Source of the DNA: Mactra quadrangularis
Lineage: Eukaryota > Mollusca > Bivalvia > Venerida > Mactridae
Length of the DNA stretch: 64,000 bases
Assembly (NCBI GenBank): GCA_025267735.1
Contig: CM046311.1
Span: forward strand, 28,129,399-28,193,398
Reading direction: 5' to 3'
Made by a program: the position numbers and the translations under genes. The notes beneath the pieces are model-generated. The model was not told the origin of the DNA, made no database searches, and saw nothing but the letters and a program-made list of their open reading frames with translations. Of this stretch, positions 53,056 to 63,525 are shown piece after piece (within the stretch, counting starts at the first letter, position 1; each line of letters starts with the position of its first letter).

Positions 53056-53575
53056 AGGTGAGTACTGGTTATAGACAAAGGTCCAGGAAAGCTAGGTTAG
53101 GTGCGCTGGACGCCGTGAAATGACCTAAGATATCTCTTCCATTTGGATCATTTTTTATTTTTTTTATTTTTTTTTTAATTATTGGATTTAACGCCGTATC
53201 AACACATCTTAGGTCATTTCACGGCGTCCAGCGCACCTAACCTAGCTTTCCTGGACCTTTGTCTATAACCAGTACTCACCTACCCTTCCACAAGGCCGGA
53301 AACTTCTCCATATTATCTAATCAATGGAGGAAAATTGACATTATTGTCTAATTTTCATGGAAGGGTATAACCTCTCTGGGTGGGATTCGAACCCGCACCC
53401 CCTCGGGCACGAGTATCCAAATCCCGGCGCGTTACCAATTGCGCTATCGACCCGGGTTCCATTTGGATCAACACAAATTATGTATTAATATGATTTAATT
53501 GTGTTTAATAACGTGTCAACACAAGTAATGGTCATTTTACAGAGGACAGTTCACCTGACCTATATTCCCAGAAAC
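53056..53575 (+). mobile_element. Older SINE, interrupted
   Basis: GTAGGTGAGTACTGGTTATA, GGTCCAGGAAAGCTAGG, GCGCTGGACGCCGTGAAATG and ACCTAAGAT match the body and tail of the inner SINE but in plus orientation. After the interruption, sequence resumes with CAACACAAATTATG. A further tail-like piece (AATAACGTGTCAACACAAGT, TGGTCATTTTACAGAGGAC) lies at about 53505-53550. Its head is not visible. Confidence 0.65.
53151..53456 (-). mobile_element. Full-length tRNA-derived SINE with 14-bp TSD
   Basis: Flanked by TTCCATTTGGATCA at 53137-53150 and 53457-53470. On the minus strand: a tRNA-like head (CGATAGCGCAATTGGTAACG A box, GCGGGTTCGAATCCC B box), a body (TATACCCTTCCATG, CCGGCCTTGTGGAAGGGTAG, GAGTACTGGTTATAGAC, GGTCCAGGAAAGCTAGG), a tail (TGTGTTGATACGGCGTTAAA) and A-rich terminus. 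It is the best-preserved member of the family in this window, and it landed inside an older relative in opposite orientation, giving a ~75-base inverted repeat. Confidence 0.92.
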
Positions 53576-53614
53576 ATTGTAGCGCCGTTAAACGTCGCAA
53601 CGCCGCTAAATGTA

Positions 53615-54647
53615 CAGGGTGTCCAAAAAGAAAGTTTACAGTTTCACACCTTCGTCATTTTATCAATTGTTACGTTATATTAATGAAAAATATACCATTT
53701 TAAAGTGCATATGCTCAAGTTTTAAATGCACATTATATTGACACGCTAGAATGTTTGACATCGCCATATAATGTCATCGGGTAAAAACTTGTTATTTTCA
53801 AGATGACGCGTCTGACGTCTGATCAGCGAGTTAACTGTTTTTATCATAAAACATTTTTACGAAAGTTAAAGTGTAGCAGATGCGCAACGAAAGTTCAAAA
53901 ATATGTATAAAGGCATAAGCATGGGTAGAATGATAATATTCAAAATTGTCTGGAAGTTTGAACAACTTCGAACTGTAAAAGATGCGCCAAAGTGGGGTCC
54001 CTTGACCAGCAGAAGTGAAGAAAATGTCAGTGCACTCCAAGACATGCTTCAACAAATTCCAGAAAAATCTGTTCAAAGCGTATCATCAGAGATGAATGTC
54101 TCCAAAACATCTGTACATAATATTATAAAAAAAAACTAAGAACTGTTTCCATATCAAATATAAATTATGCAAAGCTTATCAATAACTGATCAAGTGGATA
54201 GATTAGCATTTTATAACTGAGCCACTGATGTTGTTGAAAATAACGTCGACACATTTCAAGATGTTTGGTATATGGATGAGTTTACTTTTGTACGGACACG
54301 TTTACAAGTAAATTATGAAATTTTGGTCAGCTGCACAGCCCCATAAATTTGTAGACACTTGTGTTAAAGTTTTTGACAATTTCAAGGAGGGCGTGAGAGA
54401 AGTGAAGTTTCAAAAAGAACAACATGTGGAAAACGTTATCAATTACTAATTTGACGTCAACCACAAAAATTTGTAATTTTAGTGAATTGGAGTTTTCATG
54501 TAAAGTTTTGGACCAAATATGTTACAAATGACAGGGATAAAACTTACACCTATTGTCTAAACATGTACAAGTTTGTGATAATCTAGAAGAGTATTAACAT
54601 GTTATAAATTAGCATCAAAACTGTAAACTTTCTTTTTGGACACCCTG
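53615..54647 (+). mobile_element. Tc1/mariner-like element, decayed (1033 bp)
   Basis: Perfect ~29-base inverted ends start CAGGGTGTCCAAAAAGAAAG and lie between TA dinucleotides (53613-53614, 54648-54649), the Tc1/mariner target. A 78-codon frame (53903-54139) ends with a helix-turn-helix, including QSVSSEMNVSKTSVHNIIKK, as in mariner-type transposases. Further on, after stops and frameshifts, DVWYMDEFTF (about 54.27 kb) resembles the segment around the first catalytic Asp, and FWSAAQPHKF follows in another frame. The later catalytic residues are not found, and the element is shorter than usual (about 1.3 kb), so it is internally deleted and dead. The intact ends could still be cut in trans. 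Confidence 0.9.
53903..54139 (+). pseudogene. Mariner-like transposase N-terminal remnant
   Basis: Contains the DNA-binding half of a transposase. Residues about 40-78 form the second helix-turn-helix, with the family-typical order of a Ser-rich helix, Gly/Asn turn and SKTSVHNII recognition helix. The frame stops within a run of eight A, a likely slip site. The catalytic half lies downstream in other frames. The first ~35 residues do not look typical and may start too early. Confidence 0.75.
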
Positions 54648-54686
54648 TACCAACTGACGTTAAACGTCGCAACACTAACGCTAAAC

Positions 54687-55067
54687 CATTCGGAAAGACC
54701 TCGGCGATCATCTACGAAGATATACCTCGGATATCAAACGTAGTAGGAATACAACCAAGTTATGAGGTCAGGCGATTAACCGCATAGGTTGAGTAATGCC
54801 GATGTAAACAACCAACATGGCAGATCATTTTGCAGAAAGTATCGAGTACACAAAAAATGTTTAAGGATCAACTTTGATTTAAGTGAATATCAGTTACAGG
54901 CACTGAAGAGCTTTAACTGCCCATAATCGTCCGTCATTTTTGGTGTGTGCCAGCGTTCTATTGAGTAAACGTCGGGAACGAGGCTAGATTCTATGTTGGA
55001 ACTGCTTTCGCTCCTCGTGATATCCGAGGTGTATTTGCGTGGAAAATCGCCGAAGTAGTTCCGAATG
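54687..55067. mobile_element. MITE with 50-bp TIRs and 9-bp TSD, copy 2 (381 bp)
   Basis: Starts CATTCGGAAAGACCTCGGCG and ends CGCCGAAGTAGTTCCGAATG, flanked by ACGCTAAAC at 54678-54686 and 55068-55076. Removing one duplication and the element restores the unit order of the surrounding array, so the duplication is real and not just repeat units. Its interior (CCCATAATCGTCCGTCATTT) is the reverse complement of copy 1's (ATGACGGACGATTATGGGCA). Confidence 0.88.
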
Positions 55068-55670
55068 ACGCTAAACGTAACAACAACCAACCGCTAAACG
55101 TCGCAATCGCCCTGCCGTTAAACGTCGTAACGCTGACGGTAAACGTCGCAAAAAAATCGAATGCCGTTAAACGTCGCAACCTTGCCGCTAAACGTCGCAC
55201 TTAGTAGGAAGGTATAGTATCGAGCCTAATCAACAAATCACAAATATTACATAGGACAAATATGACTTCAAAGCAGCCACTCTTAGACTCATAGCAACCA
55301 TTAATATATCCTTAGCAACCACCCCTTGGTCCATAGCAACCACTCTTACACTTTATGCCAATCGCCTTAAGGCCAAAAGTATCCACTCTACTGTCCAAAG
55401 CAACCGATTTGAGTTCCATAGCAACCGTAATTGCACCTTTAATATCCATTTAAATATCAAATGGAATAACTCTCGCGGCCATAAACTTTATCTCAGTGTC
55501 TATTTTGATCATCTTCAGATCAACTTTCAAACTTGGTCAAGTTGAGTTAGATCTAGATAGGCAAGCGCTATAGAGACCTTATTCTTGCTATAGCGGTGTT
55601 GCGACGTTTAGTGGTGAGTGTAGCGCCGCTAAACGTCGCAACGCCGCTAAACGTCGCAATCAACGCTAAA

Positions 55671-56174
55671 CGTCATACTTGATCTTCGGACAATTGTTTC
55701 TGGCATATTTGTACAGATATATGTTTGTTTATCCTACACGATTCAGCTTCAAACCAACAATTTATCAAACTACATATCACACTTTTCGACACTATGTATG
55801 CATTTACATGACAGTTTGTACTTAAAAGAAAAGGGTATATTAAGAAAGTCGATATAAATGACCCCTGTGAACTATTTGCAAAGCTATAATTAATATCTAG
55901 ACAGGATGAGTATAGTATATGATGAAGACGTTGATTCCTGGAAACCTAAACCTTATATTGGTAATACATTGTAATGAAATATTCTAATAATAATCACTAT
56001 CTTAATTATTTACCTGGATGAGCAATATGGCTGTCACAGTTCTAATTTCCACATGAAATGTCTATGAATACTAATCAATCCTTTATGTCATGAACTCTCT
56101 GATGAGCTCTTGTTTTTAAATGCTAAAACTCAATTGTATAAACGTGGAACCGAGCCTTGTGAGGTCTTTGATCA
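55671..56174. other. AT-rich intergenic
   Basis: No feature recognised. Confidence 0.5.
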
Positions 56175-56603
56175 GGCCTCAGTTTCACGAAAAAACTCAA
56201 CTTTGTACTTAAACTAATTTTTTGTTTTTATTTTGTTCTTTAAGTTTACTAATTTAATCAATCTTACAACAAATTTTGTATTATTAAAACTCCAATAGTT
56301 GTTTAAAAGCCATATTATACAAAATAAAACTGATAAATATATTTGGATAAGGTTTACTTCCATTGTAATGATTTGAATCTGTAATTGAACTGTTGAGTTT
56401 AGTCTCAAGAGAAATCCGATTTTTTTTACTTTAAGTTTATTATAAAACCCGTTATATTTTTTTCGATACATTTGATGTATCTAATTATTATAAAATCATT
56501 TAATAACAGCTGTTTCAACTGCATTGACATGCTGTTTAAGAACTAAAAACAACTTGATTCTGCTATTGAGTTCGTACTTAAGTTTGTTTGTGAAACTGGG
56601 GCC
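56175..56603. mobile_element. MITE with ~40-bp TIRs (429 bp)
   Basis: GGCCTCAGTTTCACGAAAAA and TTGTACTTAAACT at the left are mirrored by GTACTTAAGTTTGTTTGTGA and AACTGGGGCC at the right, around an AT-rich interior. No clear target duplication is seen. The minus-strand 85-codon frame inside is incidental. Confidence 0.7.
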
Positions 56604-56939
56604 AGAACCTCTAGTCTACACTAGATTCAATGCTTTGTCTTAGGTACTATAGATTGAAGTTTGTTCCTAGACCCAGTACGGCATCCAAATATCTTGGCAC
56701 ACTTTCGGAAGCCAGAAACTGGGTACTTGGACTCAAAGCTTACGACTGATGAACCGTGGACTGTAGAACTTATGTTTGACTTCGTTAAAATCATAGCATT
56801 TTGATATACATATATGTGGTGCTAGAATAAACTATAAACTTGTAAACTGACTATGTTGTACTGTTGGAATCTGGGTTGTAGATATACAGCCATATGAAGA
56901 CAACCTACGAGATAATCTGCCCAGAGCAACAATAACAAT
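56604..56939. other. Intergenic, nothing seen
   Basis: No feature recognised. Confidence 0.5.
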
Positions 56940-57310
56940 CATTTCTGCGCCACTGACAATCGATTTAGGTCCATTGCAACCACTCTTGCACACAACGCAA
57001 CCCCCTTGATGTTCATATCACCCATTATAGCCCCATGGAACAGCCGCCTTGAGGTTCATAGTAACCTCTCTACGGTCCATAACAACCACTTTAAGGTTCA
57101 TGGCATAAATTCACCCTTACTAGTCGCCTAAATGACCATATTTGCACCTATGAAACTTTATCACAATGTCTAGATATTAAGGCACTCAAAATGTCATTTT
57201 CTGCTTCAGTCACTTGAAGGTTGTAGGACGTGATTATTGTGATGAATTTCAGATCGCCTTAAGCAACCACATTAAGGACTATAGCAACCACTCTGCAGGA
57301 TTAAATATAC
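56940..57310. repeat. GCAACCACTCT-rich segment
   Basis: TCCATTGCAACCACTCTTGC, TTCATAGTAACCTCTC, GTCCATAACAACCACTT and TATAGCAACCACTCTGC recur irregularly. They resemble the CCATAGCAACCACTCTTA phrase of the tandem-repeat element body, so this is probably a diverged relative. Confidence 0.4.
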
Positions 57311-58304
57311 ACCAGTTGGTCAAATTTCAAGCTACAGCCTTCAAATTCGAACCACGTATGGATCTATGCAAATGTGCGAGAAACAGTTATACTGTTGGTG
57401 TTATATGACATAAATTAAAAAAAGAAATCGAGTAATGAAATAACAAGAAACACTGAAACACTATTAAAATGCTGGAACAAATGATAAGTATGACAACCAA
57501 ATACCAATTGTTCATAAAATTTAATGTCTTAAAATGAGTACATGTGCCCTGAACAGCACAAATTATACATATATGTAATATGTCAGTTAAACTTCTCGTT
57601 AAACACATTATATCAAAACAAGCGTGCGAGTAATTTACAAGACACACATCTCCTACTTGTCGTTTAAATCAAAATTAAACTAGCAATAAGAAAAATATTC
57701 ATGATAAAAATAAACAATAAAAGATCGCATAAGGTTCATTTAAACATTAAAAATACACTACCGTATGTTAACTTGCAACAGAAAAATACAGTTAAAACAT
57801 TATTTTAAAACAATATGCATTGCCTGATGTACATATAGTATTTATACTAACACTAATACTAAAACATTTATTTAAAAGATAAGAACGCCACAGTCATGTA
57901 TACTATAAAAATAGTGAATTCAGATGGACAAATCATTCTCTTTTTCTATACCATATGTCTACAATGTTAAACCAACATATTGCATCATCGCACAGTCTAA
58001 GATGTAACCAAGCATTTGCCCATCTGGATTCTCTGATAATAGTTTTTATTTTAAGAATTAGTCCACTATATCGTCCAAAGTTCAAAATTATTCGTCTGAT
58101 ACTGATTACATTCGGAACATCTTGCATAATAGCTGGAGATAAATATATCCGTGGTAGTAGTTTATCACATAAATTAACAACATAACTAAGGTGACATCTA
58201 TAGAGAATATACCTAATCGATGGATTATCATTTAAGCAATGTCTTATAATAATAACTTGAATGCATAGTGGAAGACTTTGAAAATAGAATGATTTATTTC
58301 GCCG
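57311..58304. other. AT-rich intergenic
   Basis: No feature recognised. Confidence 0.5.
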
Positions 58305-59663
58305 TCACTGACGTCTTCTGGATTCTATAAGGGATCGAAGAACAAACAATTCATTATCAATATTCAAGTCGTTAGGTTCGGTTTCAATATTCAAGTTGTT
58401 ATGTTCGGTTTCAATATTCATGTCATTAGGTTCGTTTTCAATATTCAAGTCGTGAGGTTCGGTTTCACTATTCAAGTCGATAGGTTCGTTTTCAATATTC
58501 AAATCACTATGTTCCTATTCAATATTTAAGTCACTGTGTTCATTTTCACTATTCAAGTCGATAAGTTCGTTTTCAATATTCCAATCACTATGTTCGTATT
58601 CAATATTTAAGTCACTGTGTTCATTTTCACTATTCAAGTCGATAGGTTCGTTTTCAATATTCAAATCACTATGTTCGTATTCAATATTTAAGTCACTGTG
58701 TTCATTTTCACTATTCAAGTCGATAAGTTCGTTTTCAATATTCAAATCACTATGTTCGTATTCAATATTTAAGTCACTGTGTTCATTTTCACTATTCAAG
58801 TCGATAAGTTCGTTTTCAATATTCAAATCACTATGTTCGTTTTCAATATTTAAGTCACTGTGTTCATTTACACTATTCAAGTCGTTAGGGTCCTTATTCA
58901 CGTTTGACTCTTTGCGTTCGATGTCTATTGACTCATCTTCACTCAGTTCATTTTCTAAATATATTTGAGTTGATTGTTTGATGATTTTTTCAATGATATG
59001 TATGTTATATTCTAAAGCAACATAATGTTCGCCGTCTCCCTCAGGATAATGTCCTAAAGTTATTATTGGTATACCGTATGTCATTGTTGGCCTGCCGTCG
59101 GGTCTTATTAATGTTGTTCCTCGGTTCATAGTTGAAACTATTAATATCTGTACATTATAAAACTGAGAAATAGCTTGTAAAGTTATTTGGTCACCGTACT
59201 CGTTATTCCTCGACATTCGATACAAATATTCCTCCCGACTTTCTGTTAGTGAATTCCACCATTCTGATGAGCCATAATTATTAAGGCCCAGTGTATCTGA
59301 TTGGGCTAAATATTTAATAACATCTTGTCTAAGACTTTCCTCGGATCTATGAAGTCTTAATGTTTGCAATTGATAAGAAACCGCTGAAAATTGGCAATTT
59401 CCATTGCCTAATGGATTGTTAGATATTCTTAGCCCGAATTCACTACTAATATTAATATGTAATTTCGACGATACTGTGCTTGGTATATAATATTTATCTC
59501 TTAAAACATCCTCGTGATATTTAGTAACATTTGAGATATGGAACCATTGTACTTTCTTTTCTTTATAACGACCATTCGTAATATTAAACTCAACCATGTA
59601 CATATTAGTGCTTAATGTTCGTTTTTGAATGACACCATCAAGAACCCAAATTCTTCTGTTCAA
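58305..59663 (-). pseudogene. OTU-domain portion of a Ginger1-type transposase, with nonapeptide repeats
   Basis: The frame (59663 down to 58515, 382 codons) opens with a GPY/F-like stretch (residues 6-50: VLDGVIQKRTL...KKVQWFHISNV), as at the end of Gypsy-type integrases. An OTU cysteine-protease domain follows: GNGNCQFSAVSYQL with the catalytic Cys at residue 90, YGDQITLQAISQFYNVQI at about 156-173, and the His in GEHYVALE at 213. From about residue 260 there are 14 nine-residue repeats of the type xDLN(I/S)ExEx. A TAG at 58515-58517 replaces the TAC of sister repeats, so one base change stops the frame; six more repeats continue in frame to 58305. Ginger1 transposons are known to join integrase and OTU. 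The canonical Asp of the OTU DGNC motif is Asn here. The first Met is internal to the domain order, so the true start lies in the upstream integrase. Confidence 0.85.
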
Positions 59664-59780
59664 TACTCCCTTCTTTTTGTATTTTATCAGAACTCATTAA
59701 TGTTGTATACTGGAGTCTTGCTTGCAGCAGCCAACCTTTTATCGTTTCGTTTGTTACATTTGATTGTTGCGGCTTTTGCT

Positions 59781-60689
59781 TCATCTCTGAGTTTTTTTTG
59801 CAGTTCGTTTCTGATTACTTAGTTCGTTAATTTGCGTATCAGCAATTCTTCCATAATATATTTCGTGTGGTGTTTTCCAGCCTAAACATTCCTTAGGGAC
59901 ATTGTTCAATATACGCTGATACTCACTTAACTGTTTAGCCCAGTTCACGCCGCATAGATTTGCACGCGAAAAGTCATAGGCGATTTTTCGTTTAAGTGTC
60001 CTGTGCATTCGTTCCACCTTTTACCTGACTTTAAGGATGATAAGGTCGATTTTTTATGTTTTTAATATCTAAATTTGTCAATAAACGCTTGACAACACCA
60101 TCGAACTCCCGACCTCTATCATGTTGAATAATCTTCGGAGTCCCGAATTCTGAGAAGATATTACTCAACTGTTTTGCAACTACCTCAGTAGATTTACTCT
60201 CAATTGCTCTTAGCCAAACAAAACGACTAAAAATATCCATAACGCTAAGAATGTATTTACACTTACATTTCTGTATATCACGGCATCTCTTGTCATATCT
60301 ACAAGATCGATTTGGAGAATTTCGTGCACAGAATTACTAGTCACATGTTTGAGTGGAACTTTATGGTTGAATTTTATCATTGTTTTCTTATATTCTAGAA
60401 GAGTATTAAGAATTTTTCTAACGTGTTCCTCCGATATTCCTGAATATTTTCTTTTAAGAATATGATATAATCTTCGTACACCGAGTCCTTTGTTTTTTTC
60501 TATAAGCTTTTTTATAACATGTCGGCACTTGTCCAGTGTCAAAACCTCTCTACCATTGAGATAGAGTCTGTTGTTAATGTTTTTGTGAGAATCTTTAAAA
60601 CGCTGAAAACGTCTCAGAGTTGCTCTTTCTGACTGTGTCCTTTCGCTCACCGCTACATCGTATGATCCTGTCGAAGTGAGTTGAATCAT
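59781..60689 (-). pseudogene. Gypsy-type integrase core of the Ginger1-type element, frameshifted
   Basis: Three overlapping frames in order (60689-60210, 60240-60031, 60017-59781) make one integrase. It has an N-terminal helical region, then a core with LQIDLVDM (first Asp), IIQHDRGREFDG (second Asp), RPYHP and VERMHRTLKRK (Glu), then KTPHEIYYGR as in the core's last helices. All three catalytic residues survive, but a frameshift lies near 60.24 kb and a stop plus a further frameshift near 60.03 kb, so it cannot make protein. It is followed on the same strand by the OTU part. Upstream, CTTTATTTGCTGCAG (minus strand, near 60.77 kb) looks like a splice acceptor. Element ends were not found. 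Polinton integrase is an alternative, but no other Polinton gene is present. Confidence 0.85.
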
Positions 60690-61084
60690 AATTTTATACT
60701 CTTCATTAGTAAGAACCCTACAGCTTCTAATTGCAGCTACAATCCCGATGATACATGTAAACCTGCAGCAAATAAAGAGAATATTAGTTCATGTATGTAA
60801 TTGTAACCCTGATGTCATGGAATCATGAGTATAGGGGGTGTATTATAATAGTCGACAGCACCACAAGAGGACAATGATGACTCGTAAATAATTAACAACA
60901 AAGTGTCATAATTGTTAATATTATATATGATTGTTGTCTGCTGTCGGCTTATCTTTGCCGCGCCGACGAATTATCGTCGTATAAGGGCAGCATATTATCA
61001 AAAATCTTACGATAATTTAGCAATACAATATAGAAAAATTTACGACTAAAATCGGTCGTAAGACGCTTGATAATACGGGCCAAA
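60690..61084. other. Non-coding flank of the Ginger1 relic
   Basis: Contains GCCGACGAATTATCGTCG and mirrored TCTTACGA/TCGTAAGA motifs near 60.96-61.07 kb that may be part of terminal structures, but I cannot define an end. Confidence 0.35.
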
Positions 61085-61652
61085 GGTCTCTATAGCGCTT
61101 GCCTACCTAGATCTAACTCAACTTGACCAAGTTTGAAAGTTGATCTGAAGATGATCAAAATAGACACTGAGATATGTTTATGGCCGCGAGAGTTATTCCA
61201 TTTGATATTTAAATGGATATTAAAGGTGCAATTACGGTTGCTATGGAACTCAAATCGGTTGCTATGGAATGTATAATGGATACTTTTGGCCTTAAGGCGA
61301 TTGGCATAAGGTGTAAGAGTGGTTGCTATTGACCAAGGGGTGGTTGCTAAGGATATGTTGATGGTTGCTATGAGTCTAAGAGTGGCTGATTTGAAGTCAT
61401 ATTTGTCCTATGTAATATTTGTGTGTTGATTAGGCTCGATACTATACCTTCCTACTAAGTGCGACGTTTAGCGGCAAGGTTGCGACGTTTAACGGCATTC
61501 GATTTATTTGCGACGTTTACCGTCAGCGCTGCGACGTTTAACGGCAGGGCGATTGCGACGTTTAGCGGCGGTTGCGACGTTTAGCGTTAGTGTTGCGACG
61601 TTTAACGTCAGTTGCGACGTTTAGCGACGTTGCGACGTTTAACGGCGCTACA
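61085..61652 (-). mobile_element. 'AAACGTCGC' tandem-repeat element, copy 3, complete
   Basis: In the displayed strand it runs GGTCTCTATAGCGCTTGCCT, then body, then GTGCGACGTTTAGCGG array units to GTTTAACGGCGCTACAG. It is the only copy that is both complete and uninterrupted. The outer six bases at each end are inverted (TAGCGC/GCGCTA). No transposase; no unambiguous target duplication. Confidence 0.85.
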
Positions 61653-61929
61653 GTGATTACTAAAACTTAAACGCTTATATAAATGTACAATATATAATAG
61701 GATCATAATAAGTGATGGTCTAAAAATTCCTTTGTTGTATATGGTGTCAGTCCCTTCGTCAGTGACTAAGACCGTCCCCCAAAAATACCTTAACGAGTCC
61801 ACATCACAAGTAGTCTCCCTTGTAATATCCCTGATATTTTTTCTCCGCTAAATCATTGACATTATTTTGTTAAGGGCTTACTTGGTTTATAATTTTAAGT
61901 CAACGTCAATACTAGTTCATCATGCGTAC

Positions 61930-62918
61930 GTTCATTAGATTGCAGTGTTCCACAAGGTAGTTGTTTGGGTCCATGGCTATATCGTACTTATGCAGGGACC
62001 TTATTTGATGTCATTCCATCTGATATATCAGTGCATGGTTTTGCTGATGACCACACTGCTAAATAAAGATTCTGTCCTAATAATCAGAATAAAGAAGCAA
62101 ATGCCATTTCTGATCTTGAAGATTGTGCTCTAACAATAAATACATGTACGTGGATGAATGAAAATAAATTGAAAATGAACAACTCAAAGACGGAGTTTAT
62201 CATGTTTGGAAGCAGAGCACAGTTGAAAAAATGCTTAGCCCAGTCAATCAATATTGCTGGTGAAACTATAAAATCTGTGAAGACAATTCGCTATTTAGGG
62301 GCCTTTCTTGATGAAAACTTAAGCTTTAAAGATCACATCAAAACAAAAAGTAGAACTGCCATGTTCAACTATTTACGTATCAAAAGTATTAGAAAATATT
62401 TAGATAAAGAAGCAACAGAAACATTAGTCCTATCTTTGGTCATGTCCCACATTGATTACTGTAATCTAATCTTGTATGGAATCTCAAAATGTGATCTTAA
62501 CAAATTTCAGCGAATTCAAAACATGTGTGCCAAACTAGTATTAAGGCTAAAAGAATCAGACAGTTCAAAAGGATGCTTTGTACTCACTGCACTGGTTACC
62601 AGTCAAAGCAAGAATCAACTTTAAAATATGTACTTTCATGTACAACTGTTTTTCTGGAACTGCACCTGCATACCTGACTGAAATTCTCCAAAAGCCTGTA
62701 CAAAGCAGATCTGGTCTTAGATCTGCAAAATCCAAAGACCTGAATTTTTTGGTACCAATAAATAAGAAAAAAAACATTCAGCGACAGAAGCTTTAGTACA
62801 GTCGGTCCCATGCTATGGAATAAGCTACCAGATGATATCAAATTATCACCTACTTTGGATGTATTCAAAAAACGATTGAAAACTCATTATTTCTCTACTT
62901 TCTATGATCTATTCTAAA
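61930..62918 (+). pseudogene. LINE reverse transcriptase C-terminal relic (CR1/L2/Jockey-like)
   Basis: Starts within the reverse transcriptase at a CSVPQGSCLGPWLY motif, then FADD (62040-62051), the catalytic Asp pair. After an in-frame TAA it continues as WMNENKLKMNNSKTEFIMFG, YLGAFLDENLSFKDHI and MSHIDYCNLILYGI, the thumb region typical of the CR1/L2/Jockey group. A frameshift near 62.57 kb leads to LHWLPVKARINFKI and APAYLTEIL, and another near 62.79 kb to VGPMLWNKLPDDIK, ending at a TAA about 62918. The endonuclease and most of the polymerase are missing, the usual 5' truncation of LINEs. Exact clade not decidable by eye. Confidence 0.88.
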
Positions 62919-63525
62919 ACTGACATGGCTTGTTAATGCCTCACCTTACAATTACGGTAAACATACTAAGTGATTGAGTGAGTGCATTATGACATGGGAA
63001 TGAGGATTGCCTCGCTCTCAGTCATTTTATACCTTGTTTCATATGACTGCAATGACAAACTAAATAAATTGTCCCTTTAAGGGTGATGTTTCGACACCTT
63101 TGGGGATGTATTAAGGGCCCTTTAAAGGTGATGTTTCGACATCTTTGGGGAAATGTCTGGTTAACAGTGGCGTTATGTTACACTGTTCAGGACATGTCCG
63201 GTTAACAGTAGCATCATGTTATACTGTTCAGGACACCAATTTTCTATATAAAATAAATATAAATAAATAAGAAATTAGTAATGAAAATGTAAAATTAAGT
63301 CTAAACATGATCTGTGAAGGATGTAGGTCCAAAAATATGAAATATAAAAGCTTTTTTTATTATTTTGTTTTGTGTTATTGTATATACATTATGTTTTTAT
63401 GGTGGAGGGTTTTTACCTACATGTATTTATTTTTTATAACATTTTTGTACAACGCCATTGAATATGTGATATAGAAATAGGCGTTTAATCAAATGAAAAA
63501 GTTTAAGTTTAAAGTTTAAGTTTAA
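62919..63525 (+). mobile_element. LINE 3' UTR and short-repeat tail
   Basis: After the stop, two phrases are duplicated: GGTGATGTTTCGACA-YCTTTGG (63.08 and 63.13 kb) and GGTTAACAGT-GC-TTATGTTA variants with ACTGTTCAGGACA (63.16 and 63.20 kb). The region ends in AAGTTTAAGTTTAAAG-type repeats (63.50-63.53 kb), like the short tandem tails of CR1/L2-type LINEs. Confidence 0.65.

Larger units (their letters stand above)
53578..55604 (+). mobile_element. 'AAACGTCGC' tandem-repeat element, copy 2, split by two insertions
   Basis: Pieces at 53578-53612, 54650-54686, and 55068-55604 align in order with the intact copies. The array units, the TTAGTAGGAAGG junction, the CCATAGCAACC body and the terminal AGATAGGCAAGCGCTATAGA are all present. 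The gaps are a mariner relic and a MITE. Just right of the end, GTTGCGACGTTTAGTGG faces CCGCTAAACGTCGCAAC (55598-55640), and more array units run to about 55670. Confidence 0.85.

Noticed and set aside
53385..53456. A tRNA gene
   Set aside because: It is the head of a complete SINE with a 14-bp target duplication.
58305..60689. Host OTU deubiquitinase gene or retrovirus
   Set aside because: The OTU domain directly follows an integrase on the same strand as in Ginger1 transposons, and no gag, reverse transcriptase, envelope or LTR is seen.
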